A stretch of 64,000 bases of DNA, taken from NCBI GenBank assembly GCA_004154925.1, contig QJNS01000007.1, positions 1 through 64,000 of the forward strand, given 5' to 3'. The stretch is from Monosporascus cannonballus (Eukaryota; Ascomycota; Sordariomycetes; Xylariales). The position numbers and the translations under genes are program-made. How positions within the stretch are numbered: the stretch's first letter is position 1; each line of letters begins with the position of its first letter. Shown one piece after another: positions 54,065 through 64,000 of this stretch. The notes under the pieces are model-generated. The model had not been told where the DNA came from. It searched no databases and was given only the letters and a program-made list of their open reading frames with translations.

Positions 54065-54302
54065 TGTTGCGGGAGACTGCGACCTGCGCGATCGGACTAG
54101 ATCAGCTTAACAACGGCAGCGATGATGGTGACGTTGGCTACGGTACTGTAGAGACCGCGGCTGCAAGCGATGAAGATGAAGAATATGTTGCGCTCGATTC
54201 AAGTGATGCGACTCTTTGTGTCGCCTCGTCGTCGTGTGGCGCAGCGCACCATTGGCAACACAAAGGAAAGGCTGATTATGACGTTGGACAAGAAAGCTTG
54301 TT

Positions 54303-54337
54303 TTATATATATATATATAAATGTATGTATATATATG
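54303..54337. repeat. TA/TATG microsatellite
   Basis: A run of alternating T and A interrupted by TGTATG (TTATATATATATATATAAAT then GTATGTATATATATG). It is a simple-sequence tract, polymorphic in length in most genomes. Confidence 0.8.
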
Positions 54338-55239
54338 ATGGACTAGACGCGGTGGCCAAGGTAGATCTACCTCGAAGTGACCCGAAACAACGCTGGTGGG
54401 AATTGAGAATGGAGGGAAGTGGATTAAAATCGCGATTTACACGCGAACAACAGAAAGCGTATTAAATAATTCACCACCCACTAAGTTTGCGACGACGACA
54501 ACAACAAAAACAGCGTCATCGCTGGTGTGCGGATTTGTCAGGCGATGAGAACCGCCTTTGCCCAACTTTGGGCCGTCTGGAAACTTCGAGAATACAGGGG
54601 TGACAGGGGGCCGGTTGTCATGGTTCCCCCGTTGTTCCCTTTAGGTCCGTCCAAGTGGGGGAATTGGCTTTGAGCCCGACTGCCCGGCTAGCTCACTACC
54701 CGCGGGTGTCTCTCTATGAGGCGCATCTGGCCGGCGCCGATCCGCCTTGCCCCTTTCGGTTACTTATCTAAAGTTCTAGGTATTCTTTGTCTGCTTTAAC
54801 GGCATACTTCTGAGGTTTCTTAAGCAAGCCTCGAGTTCTTGATATCCGTTGTTATTTAACACATTGCATTAGGTATATAACAGGCAGGACAAGACTAGTT
54901 CCCTGTGATCATAGCTCACCCTCTGCACTAACATATCTGTTAGAGCTGGCAAGTGTTATCTAATATTACGCCTTTCAAGACGCATGGCTTTCATACTGGC
55001 AGTACTGGTCACCGGAGTCGCGCTAATCCTTCTTCGTGTCTAGGAATAGCAGATGTCGATTTGAAGTTTGGCATGGTTCTAGCCTTCCTCGCTAACTACT
55101 TCTAGGTAGTGAGTTGAACATATGCTGTCCAGAGTTCTGCGTACAAGCCGCAGGATCATTCTGGTTAGTGTTGCACAATCCCCAGTTCTTTCGTGTCAAG
55201 ACAATTAAATTACCAGGCCGAAAAGGAGAATGTATGCAT

Positions 55240-55445
55240 TTCTCATATAATTTTATACTAAAAGCTACGTGACCTCAGTAATCCCGTAGTAATTAATAGC
55301 CGCTGTAACAATTATAACGTAGAAGGGATAAAGGACGAAAGCCTTATAAGGTAACGCCTTGTTAAATTTTAAAATACGGTAAATAATTTTATGGCAATGA
55401 AGATTAAACCTTTCATTATATTAGCCGCTATTAAAGCATGTTAGG
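55240..55445. repeat. Small AT-rich, RIP-like relic
   Basis: About 200 bases are visibly AT-richer than both flanks, with TTA/TAA excess. The word TAGCCGCT occurs twice, in TTAATAGCCGCTGTAAC (about 55293) and ATTAGCCGCTATTAAAG (about 55421). The block may be a piece of a mutated repeat. No terminal repeat, transposase motif or target duplication was found, so the origin is unknown. Confidence 0.35.
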
Positions 55446-55982
55446 TGTATTTTCTGCTATGATCCTGATAGGGGTTGCTAGGGAAACTGGGTGTTGGGTG
55501 GCTCGTGCGGCCCACCTTATATGTATACGTTCCTGGGGATGGAACCACAGTCTTTCGCTATCTCAATATACTGAGCTTTTCCCTAGTGATTAGTATATGC
55601 GCTACCACTCAGTTCCTGTGCCATATCATTTTCCCTATAAATTTATATGAAGGGTACATAATTTATATGTAATTCATGGTGTGAAGACGGATCTAGAAAT
55701 GTGGAGCATATGCGGTACTAACTGCAAAATTCCCAGAATATGGGGGGTAGAGAGTCGAATTCCGAGACAAGACGTCGTCATTCTGGCAATAATCCCTTTC
55801 GACATGTGTTGCTTTTGCTGCTCTGCGAGGGGGGCTCAAGCTCACCCAGCCACAGTGGCTTCGCGTCGGTGACTAACATCGTGACTGACCCAGTTGCAAG
55901 GTAACCTTCAGATTCAATGGCGTGATCATAACATTGAAGACTTGTCCTCAGTGCTAACCGATAAACAACAAATCAGGCGAAG

Positions 55983-57715
55983 ATGACGTCGCGAAGGAAC
56001 TCGGAAGACGGGGTCACAAGGCCCTTGCTGGCTCCTGAGAGAGTCGATGAGGCCAGACAACCGGGTCAAGGTCCGGCCTCCCTTACTCGTAACACGGGGA
56101 CGTTCAAGCGGAACTTAGGCGCTTTGGACGCCTTCGCCATCGTCGTGAGCATCGTCGTTGGTAGCGGCGTCTTCACTTCCCCGGGATCCATAGACACCAA
56201 CGTGCCGTCTCCGGGCGCGGCACTGATTGTCTGGCTAGTCGGTGGTCTTTTAGCATGGACCGGGGCTAGCACCATGGCCGAGCTGGGAACGGCGATCCCG
56301 GGAGAAGGTGAGCCAACTTCTGTTTCTACGACCCCCGAAAATGGGTCAGGGGCTGACAATCGCGATTAGGCGGCGTGCAGCCGTACTTGCAGTACATATT
56401 CGGCGATATTTTCGGCTTTCTGGCCGCCTGGACGTGGATCATTGCAGTGATGCCCGCCACACTTGCCATCCTCAGCATTGTCTTCATCGAGAGTATCTAT
56501 TCAGCGGCAGGTATAACCGATCAAGAAGACAGGATTGACCATAAGCTCTTGTCCATAGTGATCCTAGTTGTCATCGGTGTGGCGAACTCTATCGGCACCA
56601 AGGCGAGTACCCGGCTGAACAACTTTTTCGTCATGACCAAGTTTGTCAGCATAGCCGCTATTGTCTTAGCCGGCTTGGTGGTCCTCGTTATTCAAGCCTC
56701 CAACCCCGATAGGGATATTGGGGGCAGGGACTGGTTCAATAAGTCTTGGTTCGGCAGCAAGCCGGAGTGGAATGGCTTGAGCGATTGGGAGATGCTCGGC
56801 TACTACTCTACTGCCCTATACGGGGCTTTGTGGGCGTACTCCGGTTGGGATAAGGTGAGTTCGACATTTCTATCTAGGTAATTGGTCCTTGAGTAATAAC
56901 CAATGCCACGTTAGGCAGTCTACATTTCTGCTGAACTTTCTGCGCCGGCTCGGCAGCTCCCACTAGCGATCAACACCGCAGTGCCAACCATCGTGCTCTC
57001 GTTCATTGCTGCCAACACAGCTTACTATATCCTACTCCCTTGGGATATCATGTCTACGACAGACAGTGTAGCAGTAGTAAGTGTCATCATACGCACCAAA
57101 AGAGATTGATGACTGAGACGTCGTCACCTGAAGACGGCGATCACTCGCCTCCTTGGTAAAGGGTTCGGAATTTTCGCCGCCATCCTCATCTGCCTCGTAG
57201 TGGCAGGGTCACTACTGAGCAATTCCTTCGTCGCGGGACGCATGGCGGTTGCCGCCGCGAACAGAAATTGGTTTCCGAGCCTGTTCGCCGTCGTAGGTCG
57301 AGTCGGGGTCAAGCCCCGGCCAGCTGCCGACTCGGACTCTCCCGCCCTCGACGCGGGAAGAGCAGAGTCCGACGCCCCCGTAAATGCGCTCATACTATCC
57401 ACGATCCTGTCGATGTTTTACATTCTTTTCGGGAGCTTCCGCGCCCTGCTTACGTTTAACGGGTTGGGCGAATACTCGTTCTTCTTCCTGACGGTTCTAG
57501 GGGCAATCCTCCTGCGATTTCGCGAGCCCGATCTGCAGAGGCCTTATAAGCCTCGGCTTCTGATCCCGGTAGTGTTCGCGCTGGTGAGCGGCCTCGTCGT
57601 CATCAGAGGCGCCATATTCACGCCGGCTCTTGCTGTCGTCCTTATCTTCTTGTGGGCCATCGGGGTGGCTTTTTACTGGCTCAGGATGCGATGGATAAGG
57701 TTGGGGGAGCAGTGA
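55983..57715 (+). CDS. L-type amino-acid transporter (LAT/SLC7-like)
   Basis: Four exons, 55983-56307, 56370-56854, 56915-57076 and 57134-57715, give 517 residues. It has twelve predicted spans of the APC superfamily, LAT branch. The first span carries AFAIVVSIVVGSGVFTSPGS, where GSGVF-type residues bind the substrate backbone. It then runs AELGTAIPGEGGVQPYLQYI, IGVANSIGTKASTRLNNFF, YGALWAYSGWDK and AVYISAELSAPARQLPLAIN. The last part has FNGLGEYSFFFLTVLGAILL. It is distinct from the AAT permease at 5.5 kb. Yeast relatives include methionine permeases Mup1/Mup3, but the substrate is not readable here. Introns are 57-62 nt and all junctions are in frame. Upstream in-frame sequence lacks an earlier ATG. 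Confidence 0.92.
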
Positions 57716-58484
57716 CTATCGCGCCACGTGCCATACTTGGGGTACAGCTAGGGGTATTTGCAGGAGAGAACAATCTGTCCGTCTTCGGTTACGGCCCCGA
57801 TCTGTGAGCCAGCAAGGTCTTCTTCGGAAGGGCCTACGCGGAAGTGTGGATACCTCTAAGGGGGCTTGAGCAGTAGCTGCGACACGTATACTGCAGTATG
57901 CAACTCTTGCTAATCTTAAGACATGAGTGTGGGGTGCTTAGAGCCACGGAAAGCCACGGAGAGCGTTAGCTAGACCCCTAACCATTCTAACTAATAGTGG
58001 TCTAGACCTGTCCGCCATAATCTTCCAGGTATTATACGCACGCTAACAAGATCAACAAGATAACAGAAGCACTTGTCAGTAAATACACCATATTATACAC
58101 AATTCTTTAAATCAAGTTATGAACGCCTAATATGAAGGGTAATCGCCATGGTCTATCATGGTTTATGCCACGAGAGTTAAGTAGCTAGGTGGTGGTAGCT
58201 CATGAGCCTCATCCCTATTTGTATGCACTTCTTAAGAGGCGGTTCAAAATTCCACTATCAGTGCAAAATAGGCCAATCAACAGGAGTCAAGTACCTTAGA
58301 TTTACCATTTCACGCAACGCGCCGGTTAGCAGTTGTTAGGAATAGTTCGCTCTGACGCCTTGTGGCCATCTAGAAGATATGTTGGCGCACCCTCCCAACT
58401 ACTAGTGCTTACGGACAGTACTTACCTTCCCAGATAGGTAATTACTAGGTAGAGGGATCATGGATCAAAATCGCGTTAGGAGTA
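57716..58484. other. Intergenic region
   Basis: No open frame of note and no recognisable motif. AT content rises toward the MITE-like element. Confidence 0.45.
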
Positions 58485-58766
58485 CACTCGATCCCTTGTT
58501 TTATTGTAGGGGGGCCTCCTACCACGATACTGGGTAGAACTTCGATATCACAATAACTTTAACGTCTGTCCTATAACCACAGCATTATAAGCAATAGTAT
58601 ATGCAACCATAAACGGACCTATCGAAACGCTGTTATTTAAATATAATATTGCCATATAATAGGGATGCGTATATATCTGAATTATGCGATCAAAAACTAT
58701 TAACAAGTATTGGGTCCACTAAATAAGAATGCCCCTCCTACAATAAAACAAGGGGTCGGTCGAGTG
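58485..58766. mobile_element. MITE-like element with inverted repeats
   Basis: The two ends are inverted copies. The left begins CACTCGAT and continues CCCTTGTTTTATTGTAGG at 58493-58510. The right, read on the minus strand, begins CACTCGAC and continues CCCTTGTTTTATTGTAGG after a 4-base insertion. Arms are about 30 bases with a few differences. The 220-base interior is AT-rich and non-coding. TA precedes the left end and TG follows the right end, which could be a decayed TA target duplication. The structure fits a short non-autonomous Tc1/mariner-type element; no autonomous relative with these ends is in the window. Confidence 0.65.
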
Positions 58767-59003
58767 TGATGCGAAAGGCGCGAAATGCGGATGCCCAATT
58801 TTCCATACGCAATCATTTTACACATTCCGCGATTGAGTTAAGCGATATCGGGTCCAGGATGTATTCCGCCAGGAAGTGAAGAAGCATATCATCTAGCCAC
58901 TTTTTAATAATAACAAGGCGTGGATTATTTCTATTTGTTTACAATACCGGAGCACCGGGCTGGCAGGGACCAAGTTAATCCTGCATATACAGTATCCACC
59001 GGA
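58767..59003. promoter_or_regulatory. Promoter region of the class-V aminotransferase
   Basis: The 237 bases between the MITE-like element and the ATG. The in-frame sequence from 58920 begins with GTG and has no ATG before 59004, so it is treated as leader. No defined element was found. Confidence 0.35.
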
Positions 59004-60456
59004 ATGGTAACCCCGCTGGTCCCCTTCGGGGCACCGATGCGGCACGCGCACTTCGCCTTTGCACCGACCTACACGCCGCTCAACCACGGCAGCTACGGGG
59101 CGCACCCGGTGTCAGTGCGCGCGGAGCAGCTGGCGCTGCGGGCCGAGGCCGAGGCGGCCCCGGACCCGTTCATGGTTCTGAGCTTCTCGGCGCGCTTGGC
59201 GGAGCAGCGCAGCCTCGCCGCCTCGCTGCTGCGCTGCCCCGCGGACGAGCTCGTCTTCGTGCCCAACGCCAGCATGGGCACCGACACGGTGCTCAAGAAC
59301 CTGCGCTGGGACGCCGGCGACGTCGTGCTCTGTTACGAGGTCGTCTACCCCGCCGTGGCCCTCGCCCTCAGGTGGCTCAACGAGTACCACGGCGTCCAGG
59401 TCGAGACCGTCGAGCTCGCGCTCCCGCTGTCGGACGACGCGATCGTCCAGGCCATGGTGGACGCCGCGCGGAGGATCAACGCCCAGGAGGGGAAGCGCGT
59501 CAGGGTCGCCATCATCGATACCATCGTCAGCCTCCCCGGCGTGCGCATGCCGTTCGAGCGCCTCGTGCCGGCCCTGCAGACCGAGGGCGCTCTCGTCATC
59601 GTCGACGGCGCGCACAGCATCGGTCACATCGATATCGACTTGAGCAAGCTGCAGCCGGACTTCTTCGTTACGAACCTGCACAAGTGGTTGTTCGTCCCTC
59701 GCGGGTGTGCGGCGTTTCACGTGCCGAAGAGGAATCATCACCTTATCAGGACGAGTTTGCCCACGAGCTTTGGGTATGAGCCGCTCGATCCCCAGACTGG
59801 AAAGCCGCAGGGCACGTTCGTCGACACGTTTGCTTTTACAGGTGAGGTTGCCGCAGTTACCGCTAACTGGAGTTCTGCAACGTGTTAAGAGTTTCCACGA
59901 GATGCTAATGGCTTTCAGGCACGAGCGACCTTACGAACTGGCTTTGCGTAAAAGGTAACCGACTCACCCGGCTATCCACCCTCAATATACGCCTTCCTCG
60001 GCAATTCGCATCTAAAAAAGGCTTTATTCACGCCTGCTAACTTGTCGCCCAGCCGCACTGAAATTCCGCAACGAAGTCTGCGGCGGCGAGGCAGCCATCC
60101 AAGAATACTGCATCACCATCGCACAGCGCGCCGGAACCATAGCGGCCGAGATCCTCGGCACAGAAATCATGGACTGTCCGGGGTCCTCCCTACGGAACTG
60201 CAATTTCTCCAACGTCAGGCTACCGATCGATCTCGACAGCACGCCATGCCCGGAGAAGGTCACAGACTGGTTCAAGAGAACTGGCGTCGGCGAGAGCGGG
60301 ATGTACTATCAGACGGTTCTCTACAGAGGCCACTGGTATTGGAGGATTAGTGGCATGATTTACCTGGAGCAGGCCGATTACCGTAAAGGGGCCGAAGTCC
60401 TGAAAGGCCTCTGCGAGAGGGTTAGGAAAGGCGAGCATGCCCCAAAGGCGGCATGA
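59004..60456 (+). CDS. Class-V aminotransferase (isopenicillin-N epimerase-like), PLP-dependent
   Basis: Three exons, 59004-59841, 59919-59954 and 60053-60456, give 425 residues. Fold-type I PLP enzyme of aminotransferase class V. Typical landmarks are YTPLNHGSYGAHP near the N terminus, FVPNASMGTDTVLKNL (phosphate loop), VIVDGAHSIGHIDIDL (Asp201 and His204, contacting the cofactor ring) and the cofactor lysine Lys227 in TNLHKWLFVPRG. The 36-nt middle exon supplies TSDLTNWLCVKA, joining FAFTG to ALKFRNEVCGGEAAIQEYC as in relatives. Fungal members include cysteine-desulfurase-like and isopenicillin-N-epimerase-like enzymes of unknown substrate. No penicillin-type synthetase is nearby. The N-terminal half is very GC-rich. 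Start chosen at the ATG in GGAATGG. Confidence 0.92.
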
Positions 60457-61224
60457 TCTGGTGGCCAGAGAACGGCCGATACTTCCCAAGGGGTCTTTCC
60501 GCGTTACCGGCCACTACAACAGAGAGCCATACTGACACGATTAGAGATCGTTACATGAAGACATTGGAACTAGGGCATGGCTCAATGCCATGAGGGGAAA
60601 GACAAATGGGAGAATAGCCTACCCAATGGACGGCTAGCCAGATGGATCGAATAGGAACTGATAAGTGATGACTTCCGCTTTGACACGCCGCGTCATCAAA
60701 ATGTGGGTGGACATGAGGATAGAGTGCAAGTAAACGCTTTCGCCCGTATGCCGAGTGTTCAGGATAGCCCATTACCCCTGAATCTGGAGGTGTAGCTTCT
60801 TATCATTCGACTACAGATAAACTTGATATATCCAAGCACACGAAATCGAGGTGAGATTTACACCCTCTACATAGCATACATGTCATTGTAATGTGACAAG
60901 CAGACTGGCGCCTGGTTTACTGTTGCCAGGCTACTAATTATACGCAACCTGATCGCAACTGCCTACTGGGTGAGTGGATCCGTCCGTACTTACTGATATT
61001 CCACGTCTTGGACCTTCCAGAAGCCTTTTATATCTCAATCCACCCATAAAGCCAAGTCTCCTTCTCGTCTCACTTGACGATCTTGCAAGCAATCGGTCCC
61101 TAACTCCACATCATCTCCCTTACCCTATATTCGAGAACCGTGAGAGGTTGCATCGATTATCACGTTTTCCTGAGAGCATCAGGACGACATTCTCATTAGG
61201 TCCCTCTTGATACTATTTCCGGCC
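60457..61224. other. Intergenic region
   Basis: Trailer of the aminotransferase and leader of the zinc-finger gene. A 78-codon open frame (60974-61210) just before the latter is most likely leader sequence. Pyrimidine-rich blocks at about 61050-61130 suit a fungal promoter. Nothing else. Confidence 0.45.
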
Positions 61225-62058
61225 ATGGCGAAAAGATCTAACGAGCGGCCCTGCAACTGCGGGATCTGCCATTGCCAATTCTCGACTCGTGCGGCTCTAA
61301 AGTTTCACAGGCGACACGCCCATCCCACTTGTGGCCGTTGCAGGACCAAGTTCGACACTCCGGCTGACCTTAGGGATCATCAGAAGTGGACACTTCACTG
61401 CTACTGCGAACTATGCGATGTCTACTTCAGGAGACCGACAAACCACCTCCTTCATCTACGGATACCCAATCATCCCGCGCAACACCATTGCGCTAAATGC
61501 GGGCGCGGCTACCCAGATCTGAAGGCAGTGGAAGAACACTGCTGTAGCTGCGACCGCATGTTCAAGAGCATCCGTGGCCTTGAGTCCCATTACAGGAACA
61601 ATTCCAACCACCGGGGGATTCCCATCGGACCAGACCCGACCTGTTCCCTCTGCTATGAGACGTTCCACGACGAGAAGAAGCTCCGCGTCCACCTGAATCT
61701 GAAGCATTCTATGGTCAACTGTCCCGCCTCTCACGAATGCAATCTGGTATTCGCAATGCCAGTGGAGATCGTTAACCATTTCGATCAGGGGGGATGCGAG
61801 TCGATGATGACCTTGAATGATGCACACAAGCATGCCGCGTCTCGACCAAACGATGCTTTCACCGGCGCCGCTGCCATGGAACCCAGAGAATGGATCACGA
61901 GCCTCTTCAGAGATATCCCTCAGCAGTCATCATCCTCCAGGCCAACTGGAGACTCGGCTACCGTTTCCACAGCTGCTCGGCCCATGAGATCTCAAAACTT
62001 TATTAAATCTGAGGATAGCATGAAGTTGGAAGACGAGATTAAACGCGAATACTATTAG
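61225..62058 (+). CDS. Multi-C2H2 zinc-finger protein with triple psi-K-x-E tail
   Basis: A single exon encodes 277 residues. At least five Cys/His fingers fill the first 175 residues: C12-C15...H28, C36-C39...H52, C61-C64...H74/H77, C89-C92...H105, C109...H122, and C140-C143...H156/H161, followed by a Cys/His pair at 166-171. Spacing is irregular, as in fungal C2H2 proteins of unknown target. The C-terminal 85 residues are Ser/Arg-rich and end with I-K-S-E, M-K-L-E and I-K-R-E at six-residue intervals (Lys261, 267 and 273), matching the SUMO acceptor consensus. A nuclear regulator is likely; no ortholog is recognised. Start is the ATG at 61225 (GGCCATGGCG); an upstream in-frame TTG at 61207 is ignored. 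Confidence 0.85.
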   Translation: MAKRSNERPCNCGICHCQFSTRAALKFHRRHAHPTCGRCRTKFDTPADLRDHQKWTLHCYCELCDVYFRRPTNHLLHLRIPNHPAQHHCAKCGRGYPDLKAVEEHCCSCDRMFKSIRGLESHYRNNSNHRGIPIGPDPTCSLCYETFHDEKKLRVHLNLKHSMVNCPASHECNLVFAMPVEIVNHFDQGGCESMMTLNDAHKHAASRPNDAFTGAAAMEPREWITSLFRDIPQQSSSSRPTGDSATVSTAARPMRSQNFIKSEDSMKLEDEIKREYY

Positions 62059-64000
62059 ATCGTTTAATCGAACATGGGGTGCCACAGGGCCCCAGCACTC
62101 ATAATCCTCAACATGACACGGCGGAGTGAGTTTGAACGCGAGGTGGAAGCTCCGTACATAACTTAGGTAAACATATATGCGTTAGACCGACGGCATCACG
62201 CTAGCAAAACGTTGTGGCTATGACGAGAGAGGGCCACGTAGTGACCACATGAAAACGGTAAAATAAGGCAAGTCAGTCTACTAAAACTTGACTGAAGGCA
62301 ATCATTAGCTTATTTATATAGCAGCTGTTGCGTCGATGGTGCAAGCGTTTAATACTAGCTTATGGCGACGGCAGAGGTTTCTGGAAGGGTAATGTAAAAC
62401 TAAGCAGACTTTATGTCAACGTCTCATATTTGCCTCCCGCGAGGTAACGAGAGCTTGTGTATTAATTCGTAAAACTTGAGTACATAGTAGACAAACTCCC
62501 CCGAGATATTCTTTGCCGTTGACGACAGCATCCGTTTTGGTTAGGGTTCTATGAACACCGTATCAACGATATTCCCGTATCCGTATCGAAATCAGCTGAA
62601 TCAAGACAAGTAACGGAGCAGGAGGTGATGGATCCCAACCAATCCAAGTTTGGAGACCAACAATTCCTCCAGCTGGTAATAGACATAAAGGTCTTCGGGT
62701 ACTTAGCATTCATATGTTCAGGGTCATAGTAAAGTGCAATACCGCTCAACTACCGCGGGAAAATATGATAAGAAGCTTCATTGCCATATTCCATAGCACA
62801 TACTATACAACAAAGGACGCAAAGGGAATCCTGCTGCAGTGTCTCGTACAAACGCTCCTTCTCACCGAACCCAGTTCGTGAGAAACCTCTCAAAATAGGA
62901 TGCCCGCTTGCCTACTGCTATCAGCCATCCCATATCAAACTCAATCGGCCGAGCGGTTGTTTGGCAGAGCCTGGGGTCTGGGCGCCCAGCAGGGCAGTAG
63001 GTCTCTCTGGTACCGCCCTCTAGATCGAGGACCGTGCAGAACGCTCCATTACCGCCACCCTCGCCGACGAACTGTTCCCAAGAGATCTGTCAGTCTTCGT
63101 TATGTCACGAGATAAGGAAAAAGGGGGAGATGGTTCCGGACTGCACTGTGAATGCGCTTATGCCCTCTTCTGAAGTCAGGGGCCGACGGAACTTCAGAAC
63201 GGTGATATCTACCGCTTGCCAACCAAGTATAAGTCGTTGTGGCATACGGATACAATGTAAGGAATGCCGTTGTTTCCGATTGGAGCCTTGGGGCAAGTCA
63301 TATAACCGATGATTGATAGTTGGTCGTAACGTATAAAACGTGTTTCCGAATATGAAAATGATATCAATCTTCACAATCCTCTACTTGGTTACATCGCTGT
63401 CCAGATAAGAACTAAAACTGAGGAAATATTAACTTATCTCGAAAGTGCCAACAGTCTATCGTAGTTACGGGTACGAGTCGGAAGGTTCGAGTCGATTCGT
63501 AGGAGAATTGAGCAGAACGGAGCCATTACTTTCGACGTCATCTGACCACCATATCTTTTCTCGAGCTCTGCTTAGTGCTCCGATATAAGGCACCCAAAGG
63601 GACTCGGGCATTCGTCACAGGTTTTATATCCTATGGATCTTTGCTTGATACTGTTTTTATGATATTATAATCATTGGACCACACCATGATTAATGTTGCA
63701 GGCGACCTTTGGGTCGGCCATGGGGCCAACATTTTTATTATCATGTAGCACTGCTATACTGTCAAATCTAAATAGTGCCGAAAAATTCCGAGGTACGACT
63801 CTACAGCGGGACACTATTAGATCGAATATATACATGGAAACACATTTATATATACATTGGCAGGACATGCGTTACTTCAACATGTCTCTGAATAAAGTAC
63901 TCTTGATTCCACACCTGCCAACTATCTTGCTTTTTGCCCGGAAATTGAGCGAAGCGGGTTACAAGTGGCTCGGCTGAGCAGGGCAATACCTGTCGCCAAC
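62059..64000. other. Right-end region, no supported gene
   Basis: About 1.9 kb. On the minus strand, protein-like pieces occur in different frames: ALYYDPEHMNAKYPKTFMSI near 62730, LRGFSRTGFGEKERLYETLQ near 62860, TALLGAQTPGSAKQPLGRLS near 62970, and AVDITVLKFRRPLTSEEG near 63190. They suggest a decayed minus-strand gene, unrecognised. The rest is AT-rich and featureless. Confidence 0.4.

Larger units (their letters stand above)
54065..55982. other. Intergenic region with a microsatellite and an AT-rich patch
   Basis: The CHIP-like promoter lies at its left. It holds a TA-rich microsatellite (54303-54337) and an AT-rich block (about 55240-55445), listed separately. A 138-codon open frame (54049-54465) overlaps the microsatellite and is not credible. 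Otherwise nothing is recognised. Confidence 0.45.

Noticed and set aside
58920..59003. N-terminal extension of the aminotransferase
   Set aside because: Opens with GTG and has no ATG; the family-like sequence starts at the ATG at 59004.
59004..60456. Beta-lactam biosynthetic cluster
   Set aside because: The epimerase-like annotation is only a family resemblance; no ACV synthetase or isopenicillin-N synthase is in the window.
63475..63515. tRNA-like T-arm (GGTTCGAGTC)
   Set aside because: The flanking bases do not form a T-stem, and no acceptor or anticodon stem could be drawn.

Overview
This window reads as a filamentous ascomycete chromosome segment. The genes have short introns (about 40-170 nt) with GT...AG ends and CTAAC/CTAAT branch sites. 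The families are fungal: an AA9 lytic polysaccharide monooxygenase, a HOS3-type deacetylase, a fungal Ras with the CVVL tail, and two fungal amino-acid permeases. A dead Tc1/mariner transposon is AT-enriched in the way repeat-induced point mutation leaves DNA. A member of Sordariomycetes is the best guess; I cannot place it further. Coding sequence is GC-rich at third positions. Intergenic DNA is long and contains decayed gene fragments.

Layout. 1-5.4 kb is a gene graveyard: a poly-C run, an unrecognised fragment, a decayed berberine-bridge-type FAD oxidase, a P450 relic and an ankyrin relic. 5.5-9.7 kb holds an amino-acid permease and a LanC-like protein. 12.7-16.4 kb holds the AA9 enzyme and a family-1 glycosyltransferase. 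17.3-23.1 kb holds methylenetetrahydrofolate reductase and a UBE2Z-like ubiquitin-conjugating enzyme. 23.9-25.3 kb is the Tc1/mariner relic with 24-bp terminal repeats and TA target duplication. 28.4-32.4 kb is a large homeodomain/C2H2 factor. 33.2-42.0 kb is gene-dense and conserved: HOS3, NBP35, a glia-maturation-factor homologue (AIM7/GMF) and a MoaB/CinA-fold protein. 46.7 kb is Ras. 48.8-52.5 kb is a 1223-residue protein with seven tandem Zn2Cys6-like cysteine modules. 53-54 kb is a CHIP-type U-box co-chaperone. 56-57.7 kb is a LAT-type transporter. 59-60.5 kb is a class-V aminotransferase. 61.2-62.1 kb is a multi-finger protein.

Exon structures were rebuilt by hand from reading frame, splice signals and family similarity. 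Several coding regions therefore differ from simple open frames: MTHFR has a second exon encoding its true C terminus, and the homeodomain factor joins three open frames into 1296 residues.

There is no operon-like logic, as expected for a fungus. Some themes recur. Ubiquitin/SUMO biology appears in the E2 with two C-terminal VIDL motifs, the CHIP-like E3, and a finger protein ending in three evenly spaced psi-K-x-E sites. The most unusual feature is the cysteine module C-x2-C-x(6-9)-C-x(5-14)-C-x2-C-x(6-7)-C. It occurs seven times in the protein at 48.8 kb and once in the homeodomain factor at 28.4 kb.
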